From: Mesorhizobium amorphae
GTDB lineage: Bacteria > Pseudomonadota > Alphaproteobacteria > Rhizobiales > Rhizobiaceae
Assembly: GCA_003240775.1 (NCBI GenBank)
Contig: QFNI01000057.1
Span: 1 to 22,200, forward strand
Reading direction: 5' to 3'
DNA: 22,200 nucleotides
The notes under the pieces were generated by a model. That model ran no database searches. It saw nothing but the letters and a program-made list of their open reading frames with translations, and had not been told where the DNA came from. A program made the position numbers and the translations under genes. This document shows, one piece after another, positions 7,385 to 15,386 of the stretch; the stretch's first letter is position 1; every line of letters starts with the position of its first letter.

Positions 7385-8522
7385 CGTCGCGCTGATAGAT
7401 GCGGTCTCGGTTCTTGGCGACCACGGTGTAGTTGCCTTCCGCAAGCACCATCGACGCATAGGGCCCGACCGCCTCGCGCACCGAATCGCCGCCATCGGTC
7501 AGCACCGACCAGGACGTGTCGGCCATCGCCTCGCCGCCCGCATCGCGCACGAGCTTGAGCGTTACTTGTGCCGCGCGGTGCTCGACCGTCGCTTCCGTCA
7601 GCTTGCCCGCTTCCACGCGGATATCGGAACGCACCACCGCATTCACCGCGCCATAGGTCGAGACCACGTGATAGGTGCCGGAGTTGAGCCCGACCACCGT
7701 GCCGGGGCTGACATCGGGCACGATCAGCGCCCGTTCGCCGAACGCGTCTTCTTCCGCCTCGTAGATCGAGAATTTGAGCTTCGAGCGATCGATCGAGCCG
7801 CCGCCCGAGACCACCGCGTCGAGCTTCAGACCGCCGGCATCGAGCACCAGCGATTCGCGCGTCTGCGTGCGCCCGACCGTGATGCGCTTGGTGGCGCCCG
7901 CCCGCCCGAACGAGGCGTGGACGAGGTAGGAGCCGGGCTCCAGCGAGAAATTGCTCGTTCCCCCGCGCGCCGAAGCGATCAGCGGGAACTTGCCGAACGT
8001 GTCGCCTTGCGGCTTGAAGATCCGCCAGACGATGCCGCGCGAGATATCGGTGCCGCCCTCGATCATCTGGGCCGCAAGCGTCACACGACCCTCCTTGGCG
8101 GTGGCGAGCGGTTCCGTGCTGCCCGAAGGCGCATAGCCCGTGATGCCCGGAAGCTTGAGTTCCAGCCCCGCATCGGGTGCGGAACCGAACTGGCCAGGGG
8201 CGATGGGGTCGGGATCGTCGGGCGCGGAAGCCGAGCCGCCGACCGGCGGCAGAAGCGGCGGGAGGGCATCGCCTCGTTCCCCGCCGCGCAGGCCATCGCC
8301 ACCGAAGCCGGGCCCGCCGGAAGGGCCACCCGCGCCCCGGTCGCCTCGGCCGCCGCCGGGCCCGCCGCCGCCCGGCCCCCCCTGCGCATGGGCATAGGGT
8401 GCCAGAAGCAGGGCGCCCGAGAGGGCGAGGGCGCCGAGCATCGGCGAGAACCGCGTTTCCATGGCTGCGTTGAAGCGCGTGCCGATGGTCTTTTCAAGGC
8501 CTGTTCGCCGCTTGCCGCGCAT
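7305..8522 (-). CDS. Secreted Gly-rich protein with three beta-rich repeats, unknown function
   Basis: I do not recognise a named family. From the ATG at 8522 (405 residues, GGGGAG six bases upstream) it has a charged n-region, a hydrophobic stretch and an AHA|Q signal peptidase site near residue 47. A later ATG at 8462 gives a more textbook signal peptide (385 residues) but has no ribosome site. The mature part has a Gly-rich stretch (48-82), a Pro/Asp-rich linker (86-125) and three similar units of about 80 residues (about 147-227, 232-313, 319-393). Each runs from a strand through a PG/SG/EG-x-Y-x-V-x-A/S turn to a charged last strand, like carboxypeptidase-regulatory or Ig-type modules. 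The tail is acidic (EEVEVLATEAASADDGAD). It is probably periplasmic or surface-exposed. Confidence 0.75.
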   Translation of the reverse strand: MRGKRRTGLEKTIGTRFNAAMETRFSPMLGALALSGALLLAPYAHAQGGPGGGGPGGGRGDRGAGGPSGGPGFGGDGLRGGERGDALPPLLPPVGGSASAPDDPDPIAPGQFGSAPDAGLELKLPGITGYAPSGSTEPLATAKEGRVTLAAQMIEGGTDISRGIVWRIFKPQGDTFGKFPLIASARGGTSNFSLEPGSYLVHASFGRAGATKRITVGRTQTRESLVLDAGGLKLDAVVSGGGSIDRSKLKFSIYEAEEDAFGERALIVPDVSPGTVVGLNSGTYHVVSTYGAVNAVVRSDIRVEAGKLTEATVEHRAAQVTLKLVRDAGGEAMADTSWSVLTDGGDSVREAVGPYASMVLAEGNYTVVAKNRDRIYQRDVTVAPGADEEVEVLATEAASADDGAD

Positions 8523-8540
8523 CGCGCGCTCCCCTAGAAC
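8512..8540 (+). promoter_or_regulatory. Weak promoter-like pair before the nitroreductase
   Basis: TTGCCG (8512-8517), a 17-base spacer and TAGAAC (8535-8540). If used, transcription would start at or next to the ATG at 8548, giving an almost leaderless message; that would fit the absence of a ribosome site. The -10 is a poor match, so this is only a candidate. Confidence 0.22.
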
Positions 8541-8547
8541 CAGACTC

Positions 8548-9132
8548 ATGTCCTCAAGTTTTATCCAGCACCTCACGACCCGCGTTTCCCCGCCGGTCCA
8601 CGAACTCAAAGAGCCGGGCCCGAGCCAAAGCGAGATCGAGCTGATGATCGCGGCGGCCACGCGCGTGCCCGACCACGGGCGCTTGGCGCCCTGGCGCTTC
8701 ATCCTGTTCCGCGGCGACGCGCGCATTCGCGTGGGCGAGCTCCTCGCCGAACTGGCGGCAACGCGGGAAGGGCCCTTGAGCGAGGGCCGCCGCAACCAGG
8801 AACTCGCCCGCTTCTCCCGCGCGCCGCTCGTGATCGGCGTGGTGTCGAGCCCCAGGGCCAACCCGAAGATCCCGGAATGGGAGATGTTCCTGTCTGGCGG
8901 GGCCGCCGCCATGAATCTTGTCCACGCCGCCCATGCGCTCGGCTACAAGGCGAACTGGATCACCAACTGGTATTCCGAGGTTCCCGAGGGTCGCGCCATC
9001 CTGGGTCTCGCGCCCGATGAGCGTGTTGTGGGCTTCGTTCACATCGGGACGCACAAGGGTGAGGTCATCGACCGCGCGCGGCCTGCATTCGCGGACGTCG
9101 CGAGCGACTGGCGGGAGCCCGTCGAAGGTTAA
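8548..9132 (+). CDS. Nitroreductase family protein (YdjA-type)
   Basis: A 194-residue FMN-dependent oxidoreductase of the nitroreductase superfamily. The N-terminal signature TRVPDHGRLAPWRFILF (about residues 34-50) matches the YdjA branch (APDH...PWRF), where the Arg/His/Trp set lines the FMN phosphate and isoalloxazine sites. SGGAAAMNLVHAAHALGYKANW (about 118-139) is the family's central helix and GFVHIGT is a late strand. The natural substrate is unknown for most members. I chose the ATG at 8548, where the homology begins; the open frame extends 29 codons upstream, but that part overlaps the divergent gene's start. Only 25 bases separate the two proposed divergent starts. Confidence 0.9.
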   Translation: MSSSFIQHLTTRVSPPVHELKEPGPSQSEIELMIAAATRVPDHGRLAPWRFILFRGDARIRVGELLAELAATREGPLSEGRRNQELARFSRAPLVIGVVSSPRANPKIPEWEMFLSGGAAAMNLVHAAHALGYKANWITNWYSEVPEGRAILGLAPDERVVGFVHIGTHKGEVIDRARPAFADVASDWREPVEG

Positions 9133-9160
9133 GAAGCATGGTGAACGCTTCGTAAACCAT
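9127..9160. promoter_or_regulatory. Dyad with two outward-facing CtrA-like half-sites before the DUF2336 gene
   Basis: GAAGC (9133-9137) and GCTTC (9147-9151) form an inverted repeat around a nine-base centre, with partly paired GGTTAA and GTAAACC flanks. Read outward, the two sides give TTCACCAT (minus strand, 9138-9145) and TAAACCAT (plus, 9153-9160), each one mismatch from the CtrA half-site TTAACCAT. It overlaps the nitroreductase stop and lies 62 bases before the DUF2336 start. It could equally be a weak terminator hairpin. Confidence 0.25.
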
Positions 9161-9221
9161 TGATCGCATAACGTCGCCGCACTCCAGAAGGGCGGTGACA
9201 GGCCGCTTGCAGCGGGCGGCC

Positions 9222-10337
9222 ATGATCGTCGAATTCTTTCTCAAATGGGCTCAAACAGCACCCGCCTCCGAGCGGGCGGCGGCCGCAGCGGCCCTTGCGC
9301 GATCCTTCTGCGAGGACACGCTTTCGCTTGAAGACCGGTGCGCGGCCGAAGGCGCCTTGGCGCTGCTTCTGGACGATCCATCCGCGAAAGTGCGCGCCGC
9401 GATGGCCGATGCGCTTTCCGTCAGCCGCCATGCGCCGTCGGCCGTGGTCGCTGCCCTCGCCGCCGACCAGCCGGATGTCGCAGCCCCCATCCTCGGCCGT
9501 TCCCCGCTTCTCACCGATGGCGACCTGATCGACTGCGTGGCCTCGGCCCCCCTGGGCAGCCAGCTCGTGATCGCCGGTCGGCCTTTCGTGTCCATGCCCG
9601 TGGCAGCGGCTCTGGCCGAGATGGGAGACGCCTCCGTGGCGGCCGCGCTTCTCGCCAATGATGGCGCAGAGATCGCATCCGTCAGCTTTCGGCGCATCAC
9701 CGAGCGCCACGGCCATCTGGGGGCGATTCGTGAGCGGCTGGTTGCCGACCCCCGCCTTCCCGCCGACTGCCGCCACATGCTGCTTCTCAAGCTCGGCGAG
9801 GCGCTCCGCTCCGCTCCGCTCGTCGCTGGCCTGATGGGCAGCGCGCGCGCCGAGCGCGTGACGCGCGACGCCTGCCTGCGTTCGTCGGTCGCGCTGGTCG
9901 AAGGCACGCCGGAAACCGAGCACAGCGCACTCGTGGAGCACCTTCGCCTGCGCGGCGAACTCACCGGCAGCTTCGTGCTGCGCCTCGTGGCGCATGGCCG
10001 CGTCGATTTCTTTGCGGCCGTTCTCTCCGCCCTCAGCGGCCGAGACCTCGCCCGCATCCACGCATTGCTGCGCGGTGGCGCACGGGGCTCGCTCATCGCG
10101 CTCTTCCGCAAGAGCGGGCTTGCCGCGGCGCTCGACGCCGTGCTCCTGACCGGTCTCGACAGCTGGCGCGCCGTGATGAGCCGCGGCCGTCAGGCCGGCG
10201 TGCAGGAAGTCAGCTATGCGATGCTGGGCGCCGCGAAAGCGGAAGAGGGCGGCGAGATCGCGACCCTCCTCAAGTCGATCCATCTCGACGCGCTGCGCGC
10301 CAATGCGCGCGCCCATGCGCGGTCGCTGGCGGCCTGA
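9222..10337 (+). CDS. DUF2336 domain-containing protein
   Basis: A 371-residue, Ala/Leu-rich, all-helical protein. The repeated helix pairs (for example LDDPSAKVRAAMADALS, residues about 49-65) look like HEAT or ARM repeats, typical of the alphaproteobacterial family DUF2336, whose biochemical role is not settled; some relatives are linked to cell-cycle or phosphorelay genes. No catalytic motif, signal peptide or membrane segment is visible. I chose the ATG at 9222 (MIVEFFLKWAQ), preceded by a GC-rich GGGCGG rather than a good ribosome site; an upstream in-frame start at 9195 adds nine residues. It ends 19 bases from the convergent parE stop, with no terminator between them that I can see. 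Family placement rests on overall sequence character and is fairly sure. Confidence 0.8.
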   Translation: MIVEFFLKWAQTAPASERAAAAAALARSFCEDTLSLEDRCAAEGALALLLDDPSAKVRAAMADALSVSRHAPSAVVAALAADQPDVAAPILGRSPLLTDGDLIDCVASAPLGSQLVIAGRPFVSMPVAAALAEMGDASVAAALLANDGAEIASVSFRRITERHGHLGAIRERLVADPRLPADCRHMLLLKLGEALRSAPLVAGLMGSARAERVTRDACLRSSVALVEGTPETEHSALVEHLRLRGELTGSFVLRLVAHGRVDFFAAVLSALSGRDLARIHALLRGGARGSLIALFRKSGLAAALDAVLLTGLDSWRAVMSRGRQAGVQEVSYAMLGAAKAEEGGEIATLLKSIHLDALRANARAHARSLAA

Positions 10338-10356
10338 CGCCGCCCGCCGACCCCCG

Positions 10357-12456
10357 TCAGATATCAAGTTCCTGCGCGAACTCCGCGCGTTCCTGCAGAA
10401 AGCGGAAGCGCGCCTCGGGCTTGGTGCCCATCAAAGCGTCGACGGCGTTCTTGGTGGCGTTCTCGTCTTCCACCAGCTCGACCCGCAGCAGCGTGCGCTT
10501 CTTCGGGTCCATGGTGGTTTCCTTCAGCTGCGAAGCCATCATCTCGCCCAGGCCCTTGAAGCGCCCGATCTCGACCTTGGAGCGATTGGAGAACTCGCGC
10601 TTGAGCAACTCCTCCTTGTGCGCGTCGTCGCGGGCGTAAAGCGTCTTGCCGCCCTGCGTCAGCTTGTAGAGCGGGGGCACGGCCATGAAGAGATGGCCGT
10701 CGCGGATGAGCTGCGGCATCTCCTGGAAGAAGAAGGTGATCAGCAGAGACGCGATGTGGGCACCGTCCACGTCGGCGTCGGTCATGATGATCACGCGGTC
10801 GTAGCGCAGGTCCTCGTCGCGATATTTGGTGCGCGTACCGCAGCCCAGCGCCTGCGTCAGGTCGGCGATCTGCTGGTTCGCACCGAGCTTGTCGTTGCCC
10901 GCGCTCGCGACGTTCAGGATCTTGCCGCGCAGCGGCAGCACGGCCTGCATCGCGCGGTCGCGCGCCTGCTTGGCGGACCCGCCGGCCGAGTCGCCTTCGA
11001 CGATGAAGATTTCCGCGCCCGCTGCGGCGTTCTGCGTGCAATCCGCCAGCTTGCCCGGCAGGCGCAGCTTGCGCACGGCCGTCTTGCGGCTGACTTCCTT
11101 TTCCTGGCGGCGGCGCAGCCGCTCGTCGGCGCGCGCGATCACCCAGTCGAGAAGCTTGGTGGCTTCCTGCGGGTTGTCGGCCAGCCAGTGGTCGAAGGGA
11201 TCGCGCATCGCCGTCTCGACCAGGCGGATCGCTTCGATGGTGGCCAAGCGGTCCTTGGTCTGGCCGACGAATTCCGGCTCCCGGATGAACACCGACAGCA
11301 TGCCGGCCGCCGAGATCATCACGTCCTCGCTGGTGATGGCCGAGGCCCGCTTGTTGCTGGTCAGTTCGGCATAAGCCTTGAGCCCACGGGTCAGGACGTT
11401 GCGCAGGCCCGTCTCGTGCGTGCCGCCCTCAGCCGTCGGGATCGTGTTGCAGTAGGAGTTGAGGAAGCCGTCGCCGCCGAACCAGGTCACCGCCCATTCG
11501 AGCGAGCCGTGCCCGCTCTGGCGCTCGGAGCGGCCCGCAAAGATTTCGCGCGTCACCTGATGCTCGCCTTCGAGCTGGGCCGCGAGATAATCCTTGAGGC
11601 CGCCAGGGAAGCGGAACACCGCCTTGGTCGGGGTCTGGTCCTTGCCGGTGATCAGCACGGGATCGCACGACCAGCGGATCTCCACGCCGCCGAACAGATA
11701 GGCCTTGGAGCGCGCCATCTTGTAGAGGCGCGCGGGTTCGAACTTCGCGTCCGCGCCGAAGATCTGCGCGTCGGGCTTGAAGCGGACGCGCGTGCCGCGA
11801 CGGTTGTGGACGTCGCCCAGCGCTTCGAGCTTGCCCTCGGGCACGCCCCGCGAGAAGCGCTGACGGAACAGCTGGCGGTTGCGCGCCACTTCCACTTCCA
11901 GGCTTTCCGACAGCGCGTTCACCACGGAAACGCCCACGCCGTGCAGGCCGCCGGAGGTCTCGTAGACCTTGGAATCGAACTTGCCGCCCGCATGCAGCGT
12001 GGTCATGATCACTTCGAGCGCGGACTTGTTCTTAAACTTCGGATGCGGGTCGACCGGGATGCCACGGCCGTTGTCGGTGACCGACAAGAAGCCATCGGCC
12101 GACAGTTCCACGTCGATGAAGGTGGCGTGGCCGGCCACGGCCTCGTCCATCGAGTTGTCGATGACTTCCGCGAAGAGGTGGTGCAGCGCCTTCTCGTCGG
12201 TGCCGCCGATATACATGCCCGGCCGCCGGCGAACGGGCTCGAGCCCCTCCAGCACCTCAATGTCGGCTGCCGAATAGCTGTCGGAGCCGTCGAGCGCGGG
12301 CGGCACCGCCGTCTTGCGCGGCGCAGGTGCCGGCGCAGGGGCGCGGGGCGAGCGGATAGCGGGCGCGGTGCCCCCGCCCAGCAGATCGAGTTGTGCAGCG
12401 TAATTCTTCATTTCGGACCGTTCGTTCCCGAAGGGGAGCCTGTTCGAATCGCTCAT
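10357..12456 (-). CDS. parE: DNA topoisomerase IV subunit B
   Basis: ParE is the ATPase subunit of topoisomerase IV, which with ParC unlinks daughter chromosomes. The 699-residue protein has the GHKL ATPase domain (EVIDNSMDEA about 97-106, DNGRGIPV, GGLHGVGVSVVNALS), the transducer domain, and the TOPRIM domain with EGDSAGGSAKQARDR and DADVDGAHI. VRKLRLPGKLADC and the short C-terminus favour ParE over GyrB. Residues 31-53 are an Ala/Pro-rich linker ahead of the ATPase domain, longer than in enterobacteria. The start is the ATG at 12456 with an AGGTG upstream; a second ATG 15 codons on is possible. A terminator separates it from gcvP, and a perfect GTTC-N7-GTTC lies 36 bases upstream of the start, suggesting LexA control. 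Confidence 0.94.
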   Translation of the reverse strand: MSDSNRLPFGNERSEMKNYAAQLDLLGGGTAPAIRSPRAPAPAPAPRKTAVPPALDGSDSYSAADIEVLEGLEPVRRRPGMYIGGTDEKALHHLFAEVIDNSMDEAVAGHATFIDVELSADGFLSVTDNGRGIPVDPHPKFKNKSALEVIMTTLHAGGKFDSKVYETSGGLHGVGVSVVNALSESLEVEVARNRQLFRQRFSRGVPEGKLEALGDVHNRRGTRVRFKPDAQIFGADAKFEPARLYKMARSKAYLFGGVEIRWSCDPVLITGKDQTPTKAVFRFPGGLKDYLAAQLEGEHQVTREIFAGRSERQSGHGSLEWAVTWFGGDGFLNSYCNTIPTAEGGTHETGLRNVLTRGLKAYAELTSNKRASAITSEDVMISAAGMLSVFIREPEFVGQTKDRLATIEAIRLVETAMRDPFDHWLADNPQEATKLLDWVIARADERLRRRQEKEVSRKTAVRKLRLPGKLADCTQNAAAGAEIFIVEGDSAGGSAKQARDRAMQAVLPLRGKILNVASAGNDKLGANQQIADLTQALGCGTRTKYRDEDLRYDRVIIMTDADVDGAHIASLLITFFFQEMPQLIRDGHLFMAVPPLYKLTQGGKTLYARDDAHKEELLKREFSNRSKVEIGRFKGLGEMMASQLKETTMDPKKRTLLRVELVEDENATKNAVDALMGTKPEARFRFLQERAEFAQELDI

Positions 12457-12491
12457 GAGTCTGGCACCTTTCGCGTTCCGAAGCCAGAAAT

Positions 12492-12506
12492 GTTCTTGTT
12501 TCGTTC
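12492..12506. promoter_or_regulatory. Candidate LexA (SOS) box upstream of parE
   Basis: GTTCTTGTTTCGTTC is a perfect GTTC-N7-GTTC direct repeat (GAAC-N7-GAAC on the minus strand), the known LexA operator form in alphaproteobacteria. It lies in the 98-base gap between the gcvP terminator and parE, 36-50 bases before the parE ATG, where a bound repressor would block parE transcription. The eight fixed bases could occur by chance in a genome, but the location is intergenic and promoter-proximal. Confidence 0.6.
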
Positions 12507-12554
12507 GCTCCGTCGTCCCCTAAAGATATGCCTTGCCCGTCAAGAAAGCGCTAA

Positions 12555-12589
12555 GCATGCGGGCAGCCCCCGGGAGGCTGCCCGCATGC
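12555..12589 (-). terminator. Strong hairpin terminator after gcvP
   Basis: A perfect 14-base-pair stem (arms GCATGCGGGCAGCC at 12555-12568 and its complement at 12576-12589) with a seven-base loop starts five bases after the gcvP stop. On the minus strand it is followed by a moderately T-rich stretch (TTAGCGCTTTCTT). It should end the gcv transcript, so parE needs its own promoter in 12457-12554. The tail is not a pure T run, so Rho may help. Confidence 0.8.
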
Positions 12590-12594
12590 GCGCC

Positions 12595-15375
12595 TCAGCT
12601 CGCCATCGCCTCGACAGGCGGGCAGGAGCAGACGAGGTTGCGGTCCCCCGCCACATTGTCGATGCGCGAGACGGGCGGCCAGTATTTCGGCGCGTCGCGT
12701 TCGCCCGCCGGGAAGGCGGCGGCTTTGCGGGTGTAAGGGTGGTTCCACGTGTCGGCCAAGGCTTCGGCCGCGGTGTGCGGGGCGTTGACGAGCGGGTTGT
12801 CGTCGCGCGCCCAGGTGCCGTCGGCCACCTTGCCGGCTTCGGCTGCGATGGCGGCCATCGCTTCGCAGAAGCGGTCGATCTCGCTTCTCGGTTCGGATTC
12901 CGTCGGCTCCACCATCAAGGTTCCCGCGACGGGCCAGGACATCGTGGGCGCGTGGAAGCCGTAATCGATGAGACGCTTGGCGATGTCTTCCACCCCGATG
13001 CCCGCGCTCGCCTTCAGCCCGCGCGTGTCGAGGATGCACTCGTGCGCCACCCGGCCCCGCGCATTCTTGAAAAGCACGGGGAAATGGGCGTCGAGCTTTG
13101 CGGCGATGTAGTTCGCCGAGAGGATTGCGCCTTCGGTCGCGCGCTTGAGCCCGTCCGCGCCCATCATGCGGATATACATCCAGGTGATCGGCAGGATCGA
13201 CGCGCTGCCGTAGGGTGCCGCCGAAACCGCATGCGAGCCGCCTTCCGCCACATGGCCGGGCAGGAACGGCGCCAGATGCGCCTTCACGCCGATCGGCCCG
13301 ATGCCGGGCCCTCCGCCGCCGTGGGGGATGCAGAAGGTCTTGTGCAGGTTCATGTGGCAGACATCGGCCCCGATGTCGCCCGGCCGCGCCACGCCCACCA
13401 GGGCGTTGAGGTTGGCGCCGTCGAGATAGACCTGCCCGCCATGTTCGTGGACGATCCCGCAAATCTCGCGGATGCCTTCCTCGAACACGCCATGCGTCGA
13501 GGGATAAGTCACCATCAGCGCGGAGAGTTTCGCTGCATGCTCGGCTGCCTTGGCGCGAAGGTCGGCGATGTCGATGTCGCCATCCTCGGTGCAGCGGACC
13601 ACCACCACCCGCATTCCCGCCATGGAGGCGCTGGCGGGGTTCGTGCCATGCGCGGAAGAGGGGATCAGGCAGACGTCGCGGGATGCATCGCCCTGCGCGG
13701 CGTGAAAGCGGCGGATCGCCAGAAGCCCGGCGAACTCGCCCTGGCTGCCTGCATTGGGCTGCAGTGATACGGCGTCGAAGCCGGTGACCTCGCCGAGCCA
13801 TGCTTCGAGATCGCCGATCATCGTGCGGTAGCCGCGGGAGTGGCTCGGGGGCGCGAAGGGATGGAGGTTCGCCACGTTCGCCCAGGACACGGGCATCATC
13901 TCGGCTGCCGCATTGAGCTTCATCGTGCAGGAGCCCAGCGGGATCATCGCGCGGTCGAGCGCCAGGTCCTTGTCCGACAAGCGACGCAGAAAGCGCATCA
14001 TCTCGGTTTCCGAGCGATTCTCGTGGAAGACCGGCTGGGACAGAAGGTGCGTGCGAAGGGGCGTTCGAGCCTCACCCTTCTCGACGAGCCGAGCCCCGAA
14101 CAACTCGGCGAGTGCTCCCGCATCCTCATTGGTGGAAATCTGGTCGAAGCTCACGCCCACGGTGTCGGCATCGATCACTCGGATAAGCCGCCCCGATTCC
14201 TCGGAGGCCTTTGTCAGCGCCTCTGCCCCACCGGGCACGGTTGCGCATACCGTGTCGAAGCGTTCGCCCTTCAGCACAGCGACGCCCGCCGCCTCAAGCG
14301 ATGCAGCAAAACGATCCGCCAAGGCACTGACTCTGCATGCGATCTTCTGCAGCCCTTCGGGCCCGTGCCAGATTGCAAAGGCCGCGGCCATGTTGGCAAG
14401 CAGCGCCTGCGCGGTGCAGATGTTGGAGGTCGCCTTGTCGCGGCGGATGTGCTGCTCGCGCGTCTGAAGCGCCAGCCGATAGCCCGGCCGCCCATGTGCG
14501 TCGACCGACTGCCCGACCAGCCGGCCCGGCATCAGACGGGTGAGCTTCTCCGTCACCGCGCAATAGGCCGCATGCGGCCCACCCAAGCCCATCGGCACGC
14601 CGAAGCGCTGCATGGAACCCACTGCGATGTCCGCACCGAGGGCGGCCGGCGCTTCCCCGATCGTCAGCGCCAAGGGGTCCGCGATGAACACGATGAGCGC
14701 GCCCGCCGCGCGTGCGGCTTCGATGCGCTCGGCGTGATCGCCGAACACGCCCGTGGTGTCGGGCCAGGAGACCAGCAGGGCCGCTGTGTCGCCGTCGGGT
14801 TCGCCCGTCTCGTCCACCACCATGCCGAGTGCCTCGGCCCGCGTGCGCACCACATCCACCGTCTGCGGATGCGCTTTACCCGCAAAGACCACCCGGCTGC
14901 GCTTCTCGCGACAATGGCGAAAGGCGATGCCTACCGCCTCGGCCACGGCAGTCGCTTCGTCCAGCAGCGAGGCCGATGCGATGGGCAGGCCGGTCAGCTC
15001 GGCCACCAGCGTCTGGAAGTGGAACAGCATCTCCAGCCGGCCCTGGCTGATCTCCGGCTGATAGGGGGTGTAGGCGGTGTACCAGGCCGGATTCTCGAAC
15101 AAGTTCCGCTGGATCACGGGCGGAACGAATGTGCCGTGGTAGCCTGCACCGATGAAGCTTTTGAGCACCGTGTTCTCGCTCATGATCGCGTGCAGCGCCC
15201 CGAGCGCCTCCGCTTCGTCGAGCGGTTCGGGCAGATCGAGCGCGCGGCCGAGCCGGATGTCGGCGGGCACCGTCTGGGCGATCAGGGTCTCGACCGAAGG
15301 CACGCCGAGCGCTGCCAGCATGGCGCGCTGATCGGCCAAGCGAGGGCCGATATGGCGGGAAGGGAAGGCAGACAT
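12595..15375 (-). CDS. gcvP: Glycine dehydrogenase (aminomethyl-transferring), P protein
   Basis: GcvP is the pyridoxal-phosphate-dependent decarboxylase of the glycine cleavage system: it takes glycine, releases CO2 and passes the aminomethyl group to lipoyl-GcvH. The 926-residue protein is the fused single-chain form, with an N-terminal half (about 1-440, FPSRHIG, Gly-rich QPEISQGRLE) and a C-terminal half carrying the PLP-binding Lys679 in HMNLHKTFCIPHGGGGPG. PLGSCTMKLN (479-488) is the linker-side signature. The start is the ATG at 15375 with AGAGGGG upstream; the open frame runs 30 codons further, into gcvH. It is the third gene of gcvTHP, 11 bases after gcvH, and is followed by a terminator hairpin. 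The expected partner Lpd (L protein) is not in this window. Confidence 0.97.
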   Translation of the reverse strand: MSAFPSRHIGPRLADQRAMLAALGVPSVETLIAQTVPADIRLGRALDLPEPLDEAEALGALHAIMSENTVLKSFIGAGYHGTFVPPVIQRNLFENPAWYTAYTPYQPEISQGRLEMLFHFQTLVAELTGLPIASASLLDEATAVAEAVGIAFRHCREKRSRVVFAGKAHPQTVDVVRTRAEALGMVVDETGEPDGDTAALLVSWPDTTGVFGDHAERIEAARAAGALIVFIADPLALTIGEAPAALGADIAVGSMQRFGVPMGLGGPHAAYCAVTEKLTRLMPGRLVGQSVDAHGRPGYRLALQTREQHIRRDKATSNICTAQALLANMAAAFAIWHGPEGLQKIACRVSALADRFAASLEAAGVAVLKGERFDTVCATVPGGAEALTKASEESGRLIRVIDADTVGVSFDQISTNEDAGALAELFGARLVEKGEARTPLRTHLLSQPVFHENRSETEMMRFLRRLSDKDLALDRAMIPLGSCTMKLNAAAEMMPVSWANVANLHPFAPPSHSRGYRTMIGDLEAWLGEVTGFDAVSLQPNAGSQGEFAGLLAIRRFHAAQGDASRDVCLIPSSAHGTNPASASMAGMRVVVVRCTEDGDIDIADLRAKAAEHAAKLSALMVTYPSTHGVFEEGIREICGIVHEHGGQVYLDGANLNALVGVARPGDIGADVCHMNLHKTFCIPHGGGGPGIGPIGVKAHLAPFLPGHVAEGGSHAVSAAPYGSASILPITWMYIRMMGADGLKRATEGAILSANYIAAKLDAHFPVLFKNARGRVAHECILDTRGLKASAGIGVEDIAKRLIDYGFHAPTMSWPVAGTLMVEPTESEPRSEIDRFCEAMAAIAAEAGKVADGTWARDDNPLVNAPHTAAEALADTWNHPYTRKAAAFPAGERDAPKYWPPVSRIDNVAGDRNLVCSCPPVEAMAS

Positions 15376-15386
15376 GGGCGCCCCTC

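Noticed and set aside
9143..9157. GAAC-N7-AAAC near the DUF2336 gene as a second LexA box
   Set aside because: One half-site is broken, and the gene has no known SOS link; only the parE site is perfect.
10216..13767. A plus-strand open frame of 1183 codons opposite parE and the end of gcvP
   Set aside because: It is antisense to two clearly recognised genes, its translation is Arg/Ala/His-rich low-complexity typical of a GC-rich shadow frame, and it shows no family motif.
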